Below, in pieces: positions 55,735-63,161 of a DNA stretch of 64,000 nt. A model generated the notes under the pieces. It saw only the letters and a list, made by a program, of their open reading frames with translations. It was not told the origin of the DNA and did no database searches. Where the stretch lies: NCBI GenBank assembly GCA_947588835.1, contig CANPZS010000003.1, forward strand, positions 1-64,000, in the 5' to 3' direction. Position 1 is the first letter of the stretch, and the number at the start of each line of letters is the position of its first letter. The position numbers and the translations under genes were made by a program. The DNA is from an uncultured Bacteroidales bacterium. Its GTDB lineage: Bacteria > Bacteroidota > Bacteroidia > Bacteroidales > UBA932.

Positions 55735-57594
55735 ATGAAAATCAAACACATATTCTTGATGGCGCTGGCAACCTCATGCTTGTTTGCAGGGTGCACCAAA
55801 GACGAAATCGGGACGCAGTTCAACAATCTCACGGTTGACAACAATTATCTCACCATCGGGATGGAGGGCGGCCGGCTTGAACTTAACGTGACGGCTACCG
55901 AAGCTTGGCAATTCGTCATTGATGAAAATTGGCCTCTGGAGTTTTCTTTCAACAAGGACGCCGCCGGCAAAACGATAAAGGCAAAGCACGACAAACATGG
56001 GAATTGCATCAACGACGAGGCAGATATCAAGTCCAAAACGCCAAGTTGGCTTGATGAACCGTCCGTCATGAGCGGCCAGGCCGGGACCACCAAAGTGGTT
56101 TTCGACATTCCGTCTACGGAATACGGGCGGGAGATTGAGATATCGCTCTATGCCGGTGACAGCAGACAATTCGTCAGAATACGTCAGGGTAGTATGGTTC
56201 CTGAGCTTGCCACGGCCGAACAAGTTATCGCCGGGCCGGACGGCAAGACCTATACGGTCACGGGGGTATGCCAGTCCATTACGAATACTTTATATGGCAA
56301 CTGGATTATAGCCGATGCGACAGGAAGTTTTACAATCTATGGTACGCTTGACAAGGACGGAAAACCACAAAATTTCACAAGCCTTGGAATAGAGGTCGGC
56401 GACATCATTACTGTACAAGGGCCGAAAACCACCTATGGTGGTTCAACGGTAGAGCTGGTTGATGTGACCGTTCTCAACATCGAAAAGTCCCTTCTGAAAC
56501 AAATTGATGAGGCTTCGACGATGGTCGTAAATGAAAACGGCGAGGATGTAAAGATTAGGTTTGCATATAAAGGAAGCGGTGTGTATGCAACGGTAGATGA
56601 AGACTGCCAGGGCTGGGTTTCCTATATGGATACGGAATTTATTCCGGGCAAAGTTACGATCTTCGAAAAAAATCCTGCCGATACGGCGATTGTGACGCTT
56701 CGGGTTGCACCGCTTGAGGATGCAGCGGTAACAGAACGGGAAGGAGTTGTCAAGTTCAAATCTTCTCTCCTGGGTGAAGAAGACGAAGTGGTTCAAACCA
56801 CCGTTGAGCTCACCATTCAGCAATTCGCCAGTGCCCGTCCCGGTACCCTTGAGACACCCTTCACGGTCGCTGAGGCCATCGAATACGTCACGGCTCTCGG
56901 CGGCGAGACCACGACGGACTTCTACGTCAAGGGCATCGTGTCCAAGTTCGCCGACAAAGGCGAGTTTGATGCCACAAAATATGGCAACGGCACGTTCTTC
57001 ATCTCGGACGACGGCGTCTACCATAATGACAAGACGCTCGATTTCGAGGCATACCGCGTGTCCTGGCTCGGCAACCAAAAGTGGGTGGCTGGCAACAAGC
57101 AGCCGGCTGTCGGCGACGAGGTGATTCTGTGCGGTCATTTGACGGTTTATTCAGATGGCACCCCCGAGACTGCAAGCGGGGCCTATGTCTACAGCGTGAA
57201 CGGCCTGACGGACGAAAACCACGGCTGGGGCACGCTCGAGGATCCATTCACTACACTGGGAGCCGTCACTGTCGCCAATGCGTTAGGGTCAGGTGTCACG
57301 AGCCAAAAGCCTTACTATATCGCAGGCAAGGTTTCCAAGGTTGTCGAGCTCAGCACAGACCACGGCAACGCTACCTTCTATATTTCGGAAGACGGCGTCT
57401 ACCACAACGACAAATCCATGGATTTCGAAGCATACCGCGTGCGGTACTTAGGTAACCGAGCGTTGCAGGAGGGGGACACCATTAAGGAGGGCGACGACGT
57501 GATCGTCTGCGGCCAGCTCACCCTTTACAACGAAACGGCCGAGACTGCGAGCGGCAAGGCCTATGTCTACAGTCTGAACGGAAAGACAGAGTAA
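55735..57594 (+). CDS. Lipoprotein with OB-like repeats (module B)
   Basis: 619-aa paralogue of the 45090-46763 product, from Met at 55735 (lipobox LFAGC). The N-terminal BACON-like domain is diverged and longer (LTVDNNYLTIGMEGGRLELNV). The OB-like units follow in the same order (ELATAEQVIAGPDGKTYTVTGV; TVAEAIEYVTALGGE; TTLGAVTVANALGSG), and the last ~230 residues are close to module A, ending YVYSLNGKTE against YIYSLNGKTE. The first half has lower GC than the second, consistent with a mosaic origin. Likely surface partner of receptor B; ligand unknown. Confidence 0.8.
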   Translation: MKIKHIFLMALATSCLFAGCTKDEIGTQFNNLTVDNNYLTIGMEGGRLELNVTATEAWQFVIDENWPLEFSFNKDAAGKTIKAKHDKHGNCINDEADIKSKTPSWLDEPSVMSGQAGTTKVVFDIPSTEYGREIEISLYAGDSRQFVRIRQGSMVPELATAEQVIAGPDGKTYTVTGVCQSITNTLYGNWIIADATGSFTIYGTLDKDGKPQNFTSLGIEVGDIITVQGPKTTYGGSTVELVDVTVLNIEKSLLKQIDEASTMVVNENGEDVKIRFAYKGSGVYATVDEDCQGWVSYMDTEFIPGKVTIFEKNPADTAIVTLRVAPLEDAAVTEREGVVKFKSSLLGEEDEVVQTTVELTIQQFASARPGTLETPFTVAEAIEYVTALGGETTTDFYVKGIVSKFADKGEFDATKYGNGTFFISDDGVYHNDKTLDFEAYRVSWLGNQKWVAGNKQPAVGDEVILCGHLTVYSDGTPETASGAYVYSVNGLTDENHGWGTLEDPFTTLGAVTVANALGSGVTSQKPYYIAGKVSKVVELSTDHGNATFYISEDGVYHNDKSMDFEAYRVRYLGNRALQEGDTIKEGDDVIVCGQLTLYNETAETASGKAYVYSLNGKTE

Positions 57595-57622
57595 AGCCCA
57601 CGAGGCTTTGACCTGCATTTGC

Positions 57623-57655
57623 AAGGGGGTTGGCCCGCGGGGCCGACCCCCTTTT
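57623..57655 (+). terminator. Terminator of receptor module B
   Basis: Strong hairpin AAGGGGGTTGGCCC...GGGCCGACCCCCTTTT directly downstream of the module B lipoprotein. Confidence 0.85.
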
Positions 57656-57890
57656 GCGTTTGGTTTCTTCCCGAAAAAAACTAAACCCGATAGCTTGACA
57701 AGTCAGGGGCTACCGGGAATCAACAATGCGAAAATAGTGTTTTTTTTGATTAATGCAAATGAGATATTCTGAATATCAGTCAATATTATCACAAGACCGC
57801 CTGCATCGCTATTATACGGCTTGCAATGGTGACACAAGAAAGACGATGACGCTCTAAAGATGCAGGGCATTGTCCGGCCTGCGGCAGCCG
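57656..57890. other. AT-rich intergenic stretch, no gene seen
   Basis: About 235 bases between the module B terminator and the truncated ATPase gene. It contains an imperfect hairpin (CCCGATAGC...GCTACCGGG, 57685-57718) and a T8 run. I see no ORF, tRNA or repeat. It marks the junction with the accessory region. Confidence 0.5.
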
Positions 57891-59042
57891 TTATTTCTTT
57901 ATCAGCCGGAGTGCCCAGCCGGCCAAGGGATTGGGAATGCAGTATAGCCCGCCGTTTTCCTGCATGTTGTTCATCGAAAAACGGATTCGGCGCTCAGGGT
58001 TGTATTTTTCCGTATAAACGGAAAGGCTCCGGCCGGAGGTGTTTCCCTCAGCTTTTACTTCTATCGGCACAGCCGCTCCGTCCACATCGATGAGGAATTC
58101 GATTTCCGCCCTTCCTTCCGAAACCCAATAGAAAGGCTTTTCGCCGTCCAGTTGCGGCAGCAGGGCCTGCAGGACGACATTCTCGGCCATTGCACCCTTG
58201 AACTCCGTATAGCCTGCATTCCGGTTCTGTATCACGTCCGCCCTGACTCCGGCCAGACGGCGGAGCATGCCGCAATCGCAGGCGTAGAGTTTGAAAGCCT
58301 CACGGTCTTCGTAGCCGCCGAGCGGTATGCCAGGCTTGGAGACATTGAAAATCTGATATACCAGGCCGGCATCGGCCAGCCACGCAATGGCGGATTCATA
58401 GTCCCTGGCCCTCGCTCCGGTACGGACGACGCGATAGATGAATTTCCTGTTTTCCTTGCTGAGCTGGGCAGGCAAGCTGCGCCAGACAGCGCGGATACGG
58501 GTCACTCCCTGCGGCTCCGCATATTTGGAAAAATCAACCTCGTCCAAATTCAAGATGTCCTGAAGGGCGGCGTCAATCTCGGCCATCCCCGCACCGTCCA
58601 GCATCAAGGATGCGCTCTCCGGCATTCCCCCGCAAATCTGATAGCGCCTGAATTCGGAAACGAGTCTGTTGAATATGACGACTGGAATGCACTCCGGCCC
58701 GTCTATACTGTCAACATATTCGAAAACTGACGGATCGGACATACGAAGGAATTCCCTGAACGTGACCGGATACATGTCAATCTTGTTCACCTTCCCTACC
58801 GGTACTTTCATCCGCTTGCGTCTGACTGCGACCCCGAGCAGCGACCCGGCTGCGATGATGTGGTAATCCGGAGCGTCTTCGCAGAAATATTTGAGGGCGT
58901 TGAAGACATCTTCGCTTTCCTGTATTTCGTCGAAGAAGACAAGTGTCCTGCCAGGCAGGAGCGGCACGTCGCTGTAGGCCTGCAGTTCTTTGATTACGCG
59001 GGCCGGCTCTTTGGAAATCCGGATATCCCGTCTGATTTCCAT
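57891..59042 (-). pseudogene. AAA_14/DUF4143 ATPase lacking its P-loop
   Basis: The protein from Met at 59042 has the Walker B region (TLVFFDEIQESEDVFNALKYFCE), sensor-like IAAGSLLGVAV, and the C-terminal DUF4143 nuclease-like part (FYWVSEGRAEIEFLIDVDGAAVPIEVKAE). The whole N-terminal segment with Walker A (GxRQVGKS) is absent, about 40-60 residues. The first seven residues, MEIRRDI, look like the start of a different AAA_14 subfamily, so an internal deletion may have fused two such genes. Without a P-loop it should not bind ATP normally. The rest of the frame is open, so it may be recently inactivated or still produced. Confidence 0.7.
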
Positions 59043-59049
59043 AAATACA

Positions 59050-59100
59050 CAAATAAGTGCCGAAATATGTGCAACGACAACACTTTTCTGCACTTATTTG
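59050..59100 (-). promoter_or_regulatory. 11-bp inverted repeat in the leader of the truncated ATPase
   Basis: CAAATAAGTGC (59050-59060) and GCACTTATTTG (59090-59100) are perfect complements separated by 29 bp. They lie between the -7 box and the start codon at 59042, so the transcript would begin with a stem-loop. Confidence 0.7.
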
Positions 59101-59130
59101 CAAATATAGCGGATTTTGCCAAAATGCCAA
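59101..59130 (-). promoter_or_regulatory. Promoter of the truncated ATPase gene
   Basis: Minus strand TTG (59128-59130), 19 nt, TATATTTG (59101-59108), abutting the inverted repeat. A good consensus match in front of a gene that has lost its 5' coding part. Confidence 0.5.
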
Positions 59131-59246
59131 GATTGTCCGCAGCGTTTTTTTTCAATTTGCCCTCAAAGAAGATCGGGCGCACTGACTTTTGAGCAAAATC
59201 AATGACAGATTTGAGTAAAATCTTTTCAAGATTTGAACATTTTTGA

Positions 59247-59254
59247 TATCTTTG
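59247..59254 (+). promoter_or_regulatory. -7 box of the intact ATPase gene
   Basis: TATCTTTG, exact TAnnTTTG, 21 bp before the ATG at 59276. It supports that start over the ORF-track start at 59243. Confidence 0.55.
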
Positions 59255-59275
59255 CGGCAGACGAATCAGCGAGTT

Positions 59276-60460
59276 ATGTATAGACGATTGCAATATGACG
59301 AACTGGCGGCACGACTGGCGGAACCGCGCAGGATGATTCAGGTTGTTTCCGGCCCTCGCCAGGTGGGAAAATCCACCATGGTCAAACAGGTATTGCAGGA
59401 AACGGATGTTCCCCATATGCTCGTGTCGGCGGACAGTATTTCCAAAGACAATACGGCGTGGATCGGCGAGACGTGGGAAACCGCACGGGCACGTATGCAT
59501 GTCGGCGGACATACCGAGTATCTGCTCGTCATCGACGAGGTACACAAGATAGACAACTGGAGCGAGGAGGTCAAGAGGCAATGGGACACCGACTCTTTCA
59601 ACGATGTTAACCTGAAAGTAGTCCTGCTCGGCTCATCGCGCCTGCTGCTCAAAGACGGCCTGACGGAGTCGCTGGCGGGACGCTATGAATTGATACGGAT
59701 GCCCCATTGGAGTTATCGGGAGATGCACGAGGCGTTCGGCCTGGATGTCGAGCATTATATTTTCTTCGGCGGCTATCCGGGCGGTGCGCACCTGACGGGC
59801 AACGAAACGCGGTGGCGGAAATACATCAAGGACAGCATCATAGCACCGGCCATCGAGCGCGATATACTGATGACGAAGACCGTCTACAAACCCGAGCTGA
59901 TGAAACAACTTTTCATGCTGGGCTGCACATATTCGGGCGAGGAAATTTCGTTGACAAAGCTGCTCGGACAGCTACAGGATGCCGGCAATGTCACTACGCT
60001 GGCGAACTATATGACGACGCTCGACGAGTCGCAACTGCTGTGCGGCCTGCAAAAATATGCCAACGACAATGCGCGCAAATACAATTCCATACCCAAGCTC
60101 TGCGTCTATAACACCTCGCTGTTGAGCGCATTGTCCGGAACTGCTTTCGAAAAGGCATATACAGCGCCGGCCAAGTGGGGCCGTTGGGTGGAGAGTGCCG
60201 TGGGAGCGCATCTCCTTAACTACGCCGAAGAACAAGATTATAAGGTTTATTATTGGCGCGCCGGCAACAAGGAGGTGGATTTCGTGATCGAGAGCAACCG
60301 GCAGTGCATTGCCATAGAGGTCAAGAGCGGCGGCCGCACCGTGAATGCCGGTCTGGCGGAGTTCGCCGGACGGTTTCACCCGAAGCACTCGTTCGTCGTA
60401 GGCCCGGGCGGAGTTCCTGTCGAGGAGTTTTTGCAGTGGAATATCAGCGAACTGTTTTAA
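59276..60460 (+). CDS. AAA_14/DUF4143 family ATPase
   Basis: 394-aa ATPase with Walker A VVSGPRQVGKSTMVKQVL (~20-37), Walker B YLLVIDEVHKIDNW (~90), sensor VVLLGSSRLLL and a C-terminal DUF4143/PD-(D/E)XK-like part with VYYWRAGNKEVDFVIESN...IAIEVKSGG (D, E and K in place). Widespread in Bacteroidota and archaea, function unresolved. It is divergent from the truncated relative at 57891-59042 and from a different subfamily, judging by sequence. Confidence 0.87.
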   Translation: MYRRLQYDELAARLAEPRRMIQVVSGPRQVGKSTMVKQVLQETDVPHMLVSADSISKDNTAWIGETWETARARMHVGGHTEYLLVIDEVHKIDNWSEEVKRQWDTDSFNDVNLKVVLLGSSRLLLKDGLTESLAGRYELIRMPHWSYREMHEAFGLDVEHYIFFGGYPGGAHLTGNETRWRKYIKDSIIAPAIERDILMTKTVYKPELMKQLFMLGCTYSGEEISLTKLLGQLQDAGNVTTLANYMTTLDESQLLCGLQKYANDNARKYNSIPKLCVYNTSLLSALSGTAFEKAYTAPAKWGRWVESAVGAHLLNYAEEQDYKVYYWRAGNKEVDFVIESNRQCIAIEVKSGGRTVNAGLAEFAGRFHPKHSFVVGPGGVPVEEFLQWNISELF

Positions 60461-60514
60461 CGCTCGTCAGCGTTGCAGCCGCATCGATTTTGATTCCCCG
60501 CCCGTCAAAAAGTA

Positions 60515-60565
60515 GGGAGAAAATCGAAAACGATGGGGAGAAAAAGACAAAAAGCAGGGAGAAAA
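60515..60565 (+). promoter_or_regulatory. Three 21-bp-spaced direct repeats before fic
   Basis: GGGAGAAAA occurs at 60515-60523, 60536-60544 and 60557-60565, exactly 21 bp apart, so on the same face of the helix. The last copy ends three bases before the -7 box. The layout suggests a binding array for a regulator. Confidence 0.65.
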
Positions 60566-60568
60566 CAT

Positions 60569-60576
60569 TATTTTTG
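60569..60576 (+). promoter_or_regulatory. -7 box of the fic gene
   Basis: TATTTTTG, exact TAnnTTTG, 17 bp before the ATG at 60594. The GTG used by the ORF track (60576) overlaps it and is therefore unlikely as a start. Confidence 0.55.
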
Positions 60577-60593
60577 TGCGAAAGGTAAAAAAT

Positions 60594-61394
60594 ATGCAGA
60601 CCGATCTCGAGAGATTGATTTTCCTCTACCGGAATTCGGGAATAGACACGCAGATAGACTACGACAAGTTCTATTTGTACTCACTTGTTACCAATTCCAC
60701 AGCCATTGAGGGTTCCACCCTTACAGAGCTTGAAAATCAGATCATGTTCGACCAGGGCATCAGCCTGAAAGGAAAGAGCCTCACTGAGCAGAACATGAAT
60801 CTGGATCTTAAAAACGCCTATGAGACGGCCATAAAATGGGCTCATGCCCATACGGAGATTACGGTTGATTTGTTGAAAAGTCTGTCCGCCCTTGTCATGA
60901 AGAATACCGGACAGGATTACAAGACTGCGTTGGGAGACTTTTCATCCGCACGTGGAGACTTGCGTCTGCTGAATGTCTCGGCCGAAGCCGGAGGCAAATC
61001 GTATATGAATTACAGTAAGGTTCCTGTAAAACTTGAGGAGTTTTGTACATGGCTGAACAAGGAACGGAAAGATTGCGCAAACAAAAGTGTCGTACAATTA
61101 TACGAGATCAGTTTTGATGCCCATTATCATCTGGTAACGATACATCCGTGGGCTGATGGCAACGGCAGGATGGCGCGCCTTGTGATGAATATGCTTCAGT
61201 TCGAGTTCGGCCTCATTCCGGCAAAAATTCTCAAGGACGATAAGGAGGAGTATATCAAGGCATTGGTAAAGACCCGTGAAAACGATGACCTGAGTATATT
61301 CCGGGAGTTCATGACTGCCGACATGGTCAAAAACCTGACTCTTGACATTGAGACGTATCGTAAGTCCGTCGACGACATTCCGGAAAGCAGATAG
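60594..61394 (+). CDS. fic: Fic-domain protein (probable AMP transferase)
   Basis: 266-aa Fic protein from Met at 60594. The Fic core HPWADGNGRMAR is intact, so AMP transfer from ATP to a target hydroxyl is expected. An N-terminal inhibitory motif of type (S/T)xxxE(G/N) is present in NSTAIEGS, placing it in the self-inhibited class II. Target unknown. It stands alone with its own promoter. After the TAG stop the same frame continues for 23 codons resembling a winged-helix tail (see findings). Confidence 0.9.
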   Translation: MQTDLERLIFLYRNSGIDTQIDYDKFYLYSLVTNSTAIEGSTLTELENQIMFDQGISLKGKSLTEQNMNLDLKNAYETAIKWAHAHTEITVDLLKSLSALVMKNTGQDYKTALGDFSSARGDLRLLNVSAEAGGKSYMNYSKVPVKLEEFCTWLNKERKDCANKSVVQLYEISFDAHYHLVTIHPWADGNGRMARLVMNMLQFEFGLIPAKILKDDKEEYIKALVKTRENDDLSIFREFMTADMVKNLTLDIETYRKSVDDIPESR

Positions 61395-61467
61395 AAAATC
61401 GAAGGAATCCTCAAACGCATCGGGCCGGACAAAGGCGGCCATTGGGAGCCGGTCGGGGAAAAATAAA

Positions 61468-61487
61468 TTATACCCATTATGGTATAA
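61468..61487 (+). promoter_or_regulatory. Palindromic operator before the hip genes
   Basis: TTATACC-CATTAT-GGTATAA is a perfect 7-bp dyad. A further half-site GGTATAA lies at 61522-61528, flanking the -7 box at 61504-61511. HipB of E. coli binds TATCC(N8)GGATA operators, so self-repression by the adjacent HipB is likely. Confidence 0.75.
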
Positions 61488-61503
61488 TGTCAAATATTTG
61501 TAT

Positions 61504-61511
61504 TAATTTTG
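61504..61511 (+). promoter_or_regulatory. -7 box of the hipBST operon
   Basis: TAATTTTG, exact TAnnTTTG, between the palindrome and the downstream half-site, 30 bp before hipB. Confidence 0.55.
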
Positions 61512-61540
61512 CACCCGATAAGGTATAACTTCAAGAAACT

Positions 61541-61747
61541 ATGTATAATCTCTCTGCTACTGTCAAGATGTTGCGGAAGCAATATAAACTGACGCAAGAG
61601 GATCTTTCATTGAAGTCGGGCGTAGGGCTGCGCTTTGTACGGGACCTTGAACAAGGAAAGGAAACGCTGCGCCTCGATAAAGTGAATCAGCTTCTTGATT
61701 TTTTCAATTATGAGATGGTAGCCTCATCAAAAAACGATAATCCATGA
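61541..61747 (+). CDS. hipB: HipB-like XRE antitoxin/repressor
   Basis: 68-aa helix-turn-helix protein (LRKQYKLTQEDLSLKSGVGLRFVRDLEQGK), nearly all of it the Cro/C1 domain, of the type annotated as Y4mF-family antitoxin. It probably represses its own operon through the dyad at 61468-61487 and joins a complex with the two downstream products. Stop and the next start overlap (ATGA). Confidence 0.87.
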   Translation: MYNLSATVKMLRKQYKLTQEDLSLKSGVGLRFVRDLEQGKETLRLDKVNQLLDFFNYEMVASSKNDNP

Positions 61748-62082
61748 GACAGGCTGAGATCTTTTACAAAGACCGGCCGGCCGGGATCTTGACAGAAAAC
61801 GATACCGGATATGAGTTTTATTATCTGCCGGAATATCTGCTTTCGGAAACAGCCAGGCCGATCAGTCTGACATTGTCCTTGCAGGAAAAAATATACACAA
61901 GTCCTACGCTGTTTCCTTTTTTTGACGGGCTGATCCCCGAAGGGTGGCTGTTGGACGTGGCATTGCGCAATACGGACATCAGTATACTCGACCGGATGTC
62001 TTTGCTGCTGACCTGCTGCAAGGATTGCATCGGTGCGGTCAGCGTCGTTCCCGTTGAAGAAAAAGATGAAGGCCATGTGTAA
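61744..62082 (+). CDS. hipS: HipS-like antitoxin (HipA N-terminal subdomain)
   Basis: 112-aa protein equal to the N-subdomain-1 of HipA, made as a separate chain: AEIFYKDRPAGILTENDTGYEFYYLPEYL, FPFFDGLIPEGWLLDVAL, LLTCCKDCIGAVSVVP. In the tripartite HipBST systems this small protein, and not HipB, neutralises the kinase. Gene order B-S-T and overlaps on both sides agree with that arrangement. Confidence 0.82.
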   Translation: MRQAEIFYKDRPAGILTENDTGYEFYYLPEYLLSETARPISLTLSLQEKIYTSPTLFPFFDGLIPEGWLLDVALRNTDISILDRMSLLLTCCKDCIGAVSVVPVEEKDEGHV

Positions 62083-63016
62083 ATGTCTATATTGTTATCG
62101 TCCGCTCCTGAAAGGGGAAAAGGACATGCACGACGCCTGTGTCAAGAAGTTTTTCGGGACAACGGCTTTGCCCGTCTTGGACTACACGACGGCGCAACTG
62201 GATCAGCTCGCCCTGCAGATTATTCAGGAAAAGACGTCTCTTACCGGCGTCCAGCCGAAGCTGTCTCTGCATCTGAATGAGCATGAGGGCAGCAAGCGAT
62301 TGACCATCGTCGGGCTTTGGGGCGGCTATATATGCAAACCGCAGAGTCCCCGATATGAATTGATGCCGGAGGTGGAGGATTTAACCATGCATCTTGCGGA
62401 AGAAGCACGCATTGATGTGGTTCCCCACACGTTGATGCGGATGGCGGACAATACGCTCTGCTATCTCACCCGCCGGATTGACCGGACGCCTGACGGAGAG
62501 AAGATCGCAATGGAAGATATGTGCCAGTTGACCGAAAGGCAGACGGAACATAAATATAAAAGCAGCTATGAGCAGGTCGGAAAGGCGATTTTGAAATACT
62601 CGTCTATGCCCAGAATGGATGTTGTCAATTTCTTCGAATCAGTGCTTTTCTCATGGCTGACGGGGAACAACGATATGCACCTAAAGAATTTCTCTCTGTT
62701 TGAAACAGCGGACAAGATCCGTTTGACACCTGCCTATGATCTGTTGAATGCGGCTATCATCAATCCTAAAGATGATGAAGAACTGGCATTGACCTTAAAT
62801 GGCCGGAAGAAGAAGATTCAGCGGGAGGATTTTATCAAATCGGCAGCCGTCCTGAATATAGAAGCAATAATTGTAGAACGGCTGATAAATAAGTATATCA
62901 AGCTATTGCCCAAGTTTGACGCAGTCATTCTAAACTCTTTTTTAAGTGCTGAACTTAAAGAAAAGTATGCTGAATTATTGCGGGAACGGCTTGGCCGGCT
63001 GTCTCAAAAGTATTAA
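62066..63016 (+). CDS. hipT: HipT/HipA-family serine-threonine kinase toxin
   Basis: 316-aa HipA-fold kinase lacking the N-terminal subdomain that the preceding gene encodes. It starts with a small cysteine cluster (CKCLYCYRPL...DAC). The glycine-rich loop SLTGVQPKLSL carries the Ser expected for autophosphorylation; catalytic Asp in GNNDMHLKNFS and metal-binding Asp in TPAYDLLNA are present. Known relatives phosphorylate aminoacyl-tRNA synthetases; the target here is unknown. Start 62066 overlaps hipS by 17 bp; Met at 62075 is an alternative. The kinase appears intact. Confidence 0.85.
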   Translation: MKAMCKCLYCYRPLLKGEKDMHDACVKKFFGTTALPVLDYTTAQLDQLALQIIQEKTSLTGVQPKLSLHLNEHEGSKRLTIVGLWGGYICKPQSPRYELMPEVEDLTMHLAEEARIDVVPHTLMRMADNTLCYLTRRIDRTPDGEKIAMEDMCQLTERQTEHKYKSSYEQVGKAILKYSSMPRMDVVNFFESVLFSWLTGNNDMHLKNFSLFETADKIRLTPAYDLLNAAIINPKDDEELALTLNGRKKKIQREDFIKSAAVLNIEAIIVERLINKYIKLLPKFDAVILNSFLSAELKEKYAELLRERLGRLSQKY

Positions 63017-63040
63017 CATATGCCGTCTATATGAGGAAAT

Positions 63041-63140
63041 CCTGTTTTCCGTGAGACACCCGAATTGACGAAACAATCAGTCTCTCACGCGTCTGTAGGG
63101 CATCTTTTTGTCAAAAGTCCAAAAATTTGCGGAAAACAGG
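63041..63140. repeat. Inverted repeat in the hipT-abiEii intergenic region
   Basis: CCTGTTTTCCG (63041-63051) and CGGAAAACAGG (63130-63140) are perfect complements 78 bp apart. Nested inside are CGTGAGA (63050-63056) and TCTCACG (63083-63089). The two genes converge here, so it could act as a bidirectional terminator or be a small structured element. Confidence 0.6.
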
Positions 63141-63161
63141 AAAGACCAACTGCCGAGATCT

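Noticed and set aside
60576-60593. GTG start of the fic ORF in the track
   Set aside because: The GTG overlaps the TATTTTTG promoter box. The ATG at 60594 is the plausible start.
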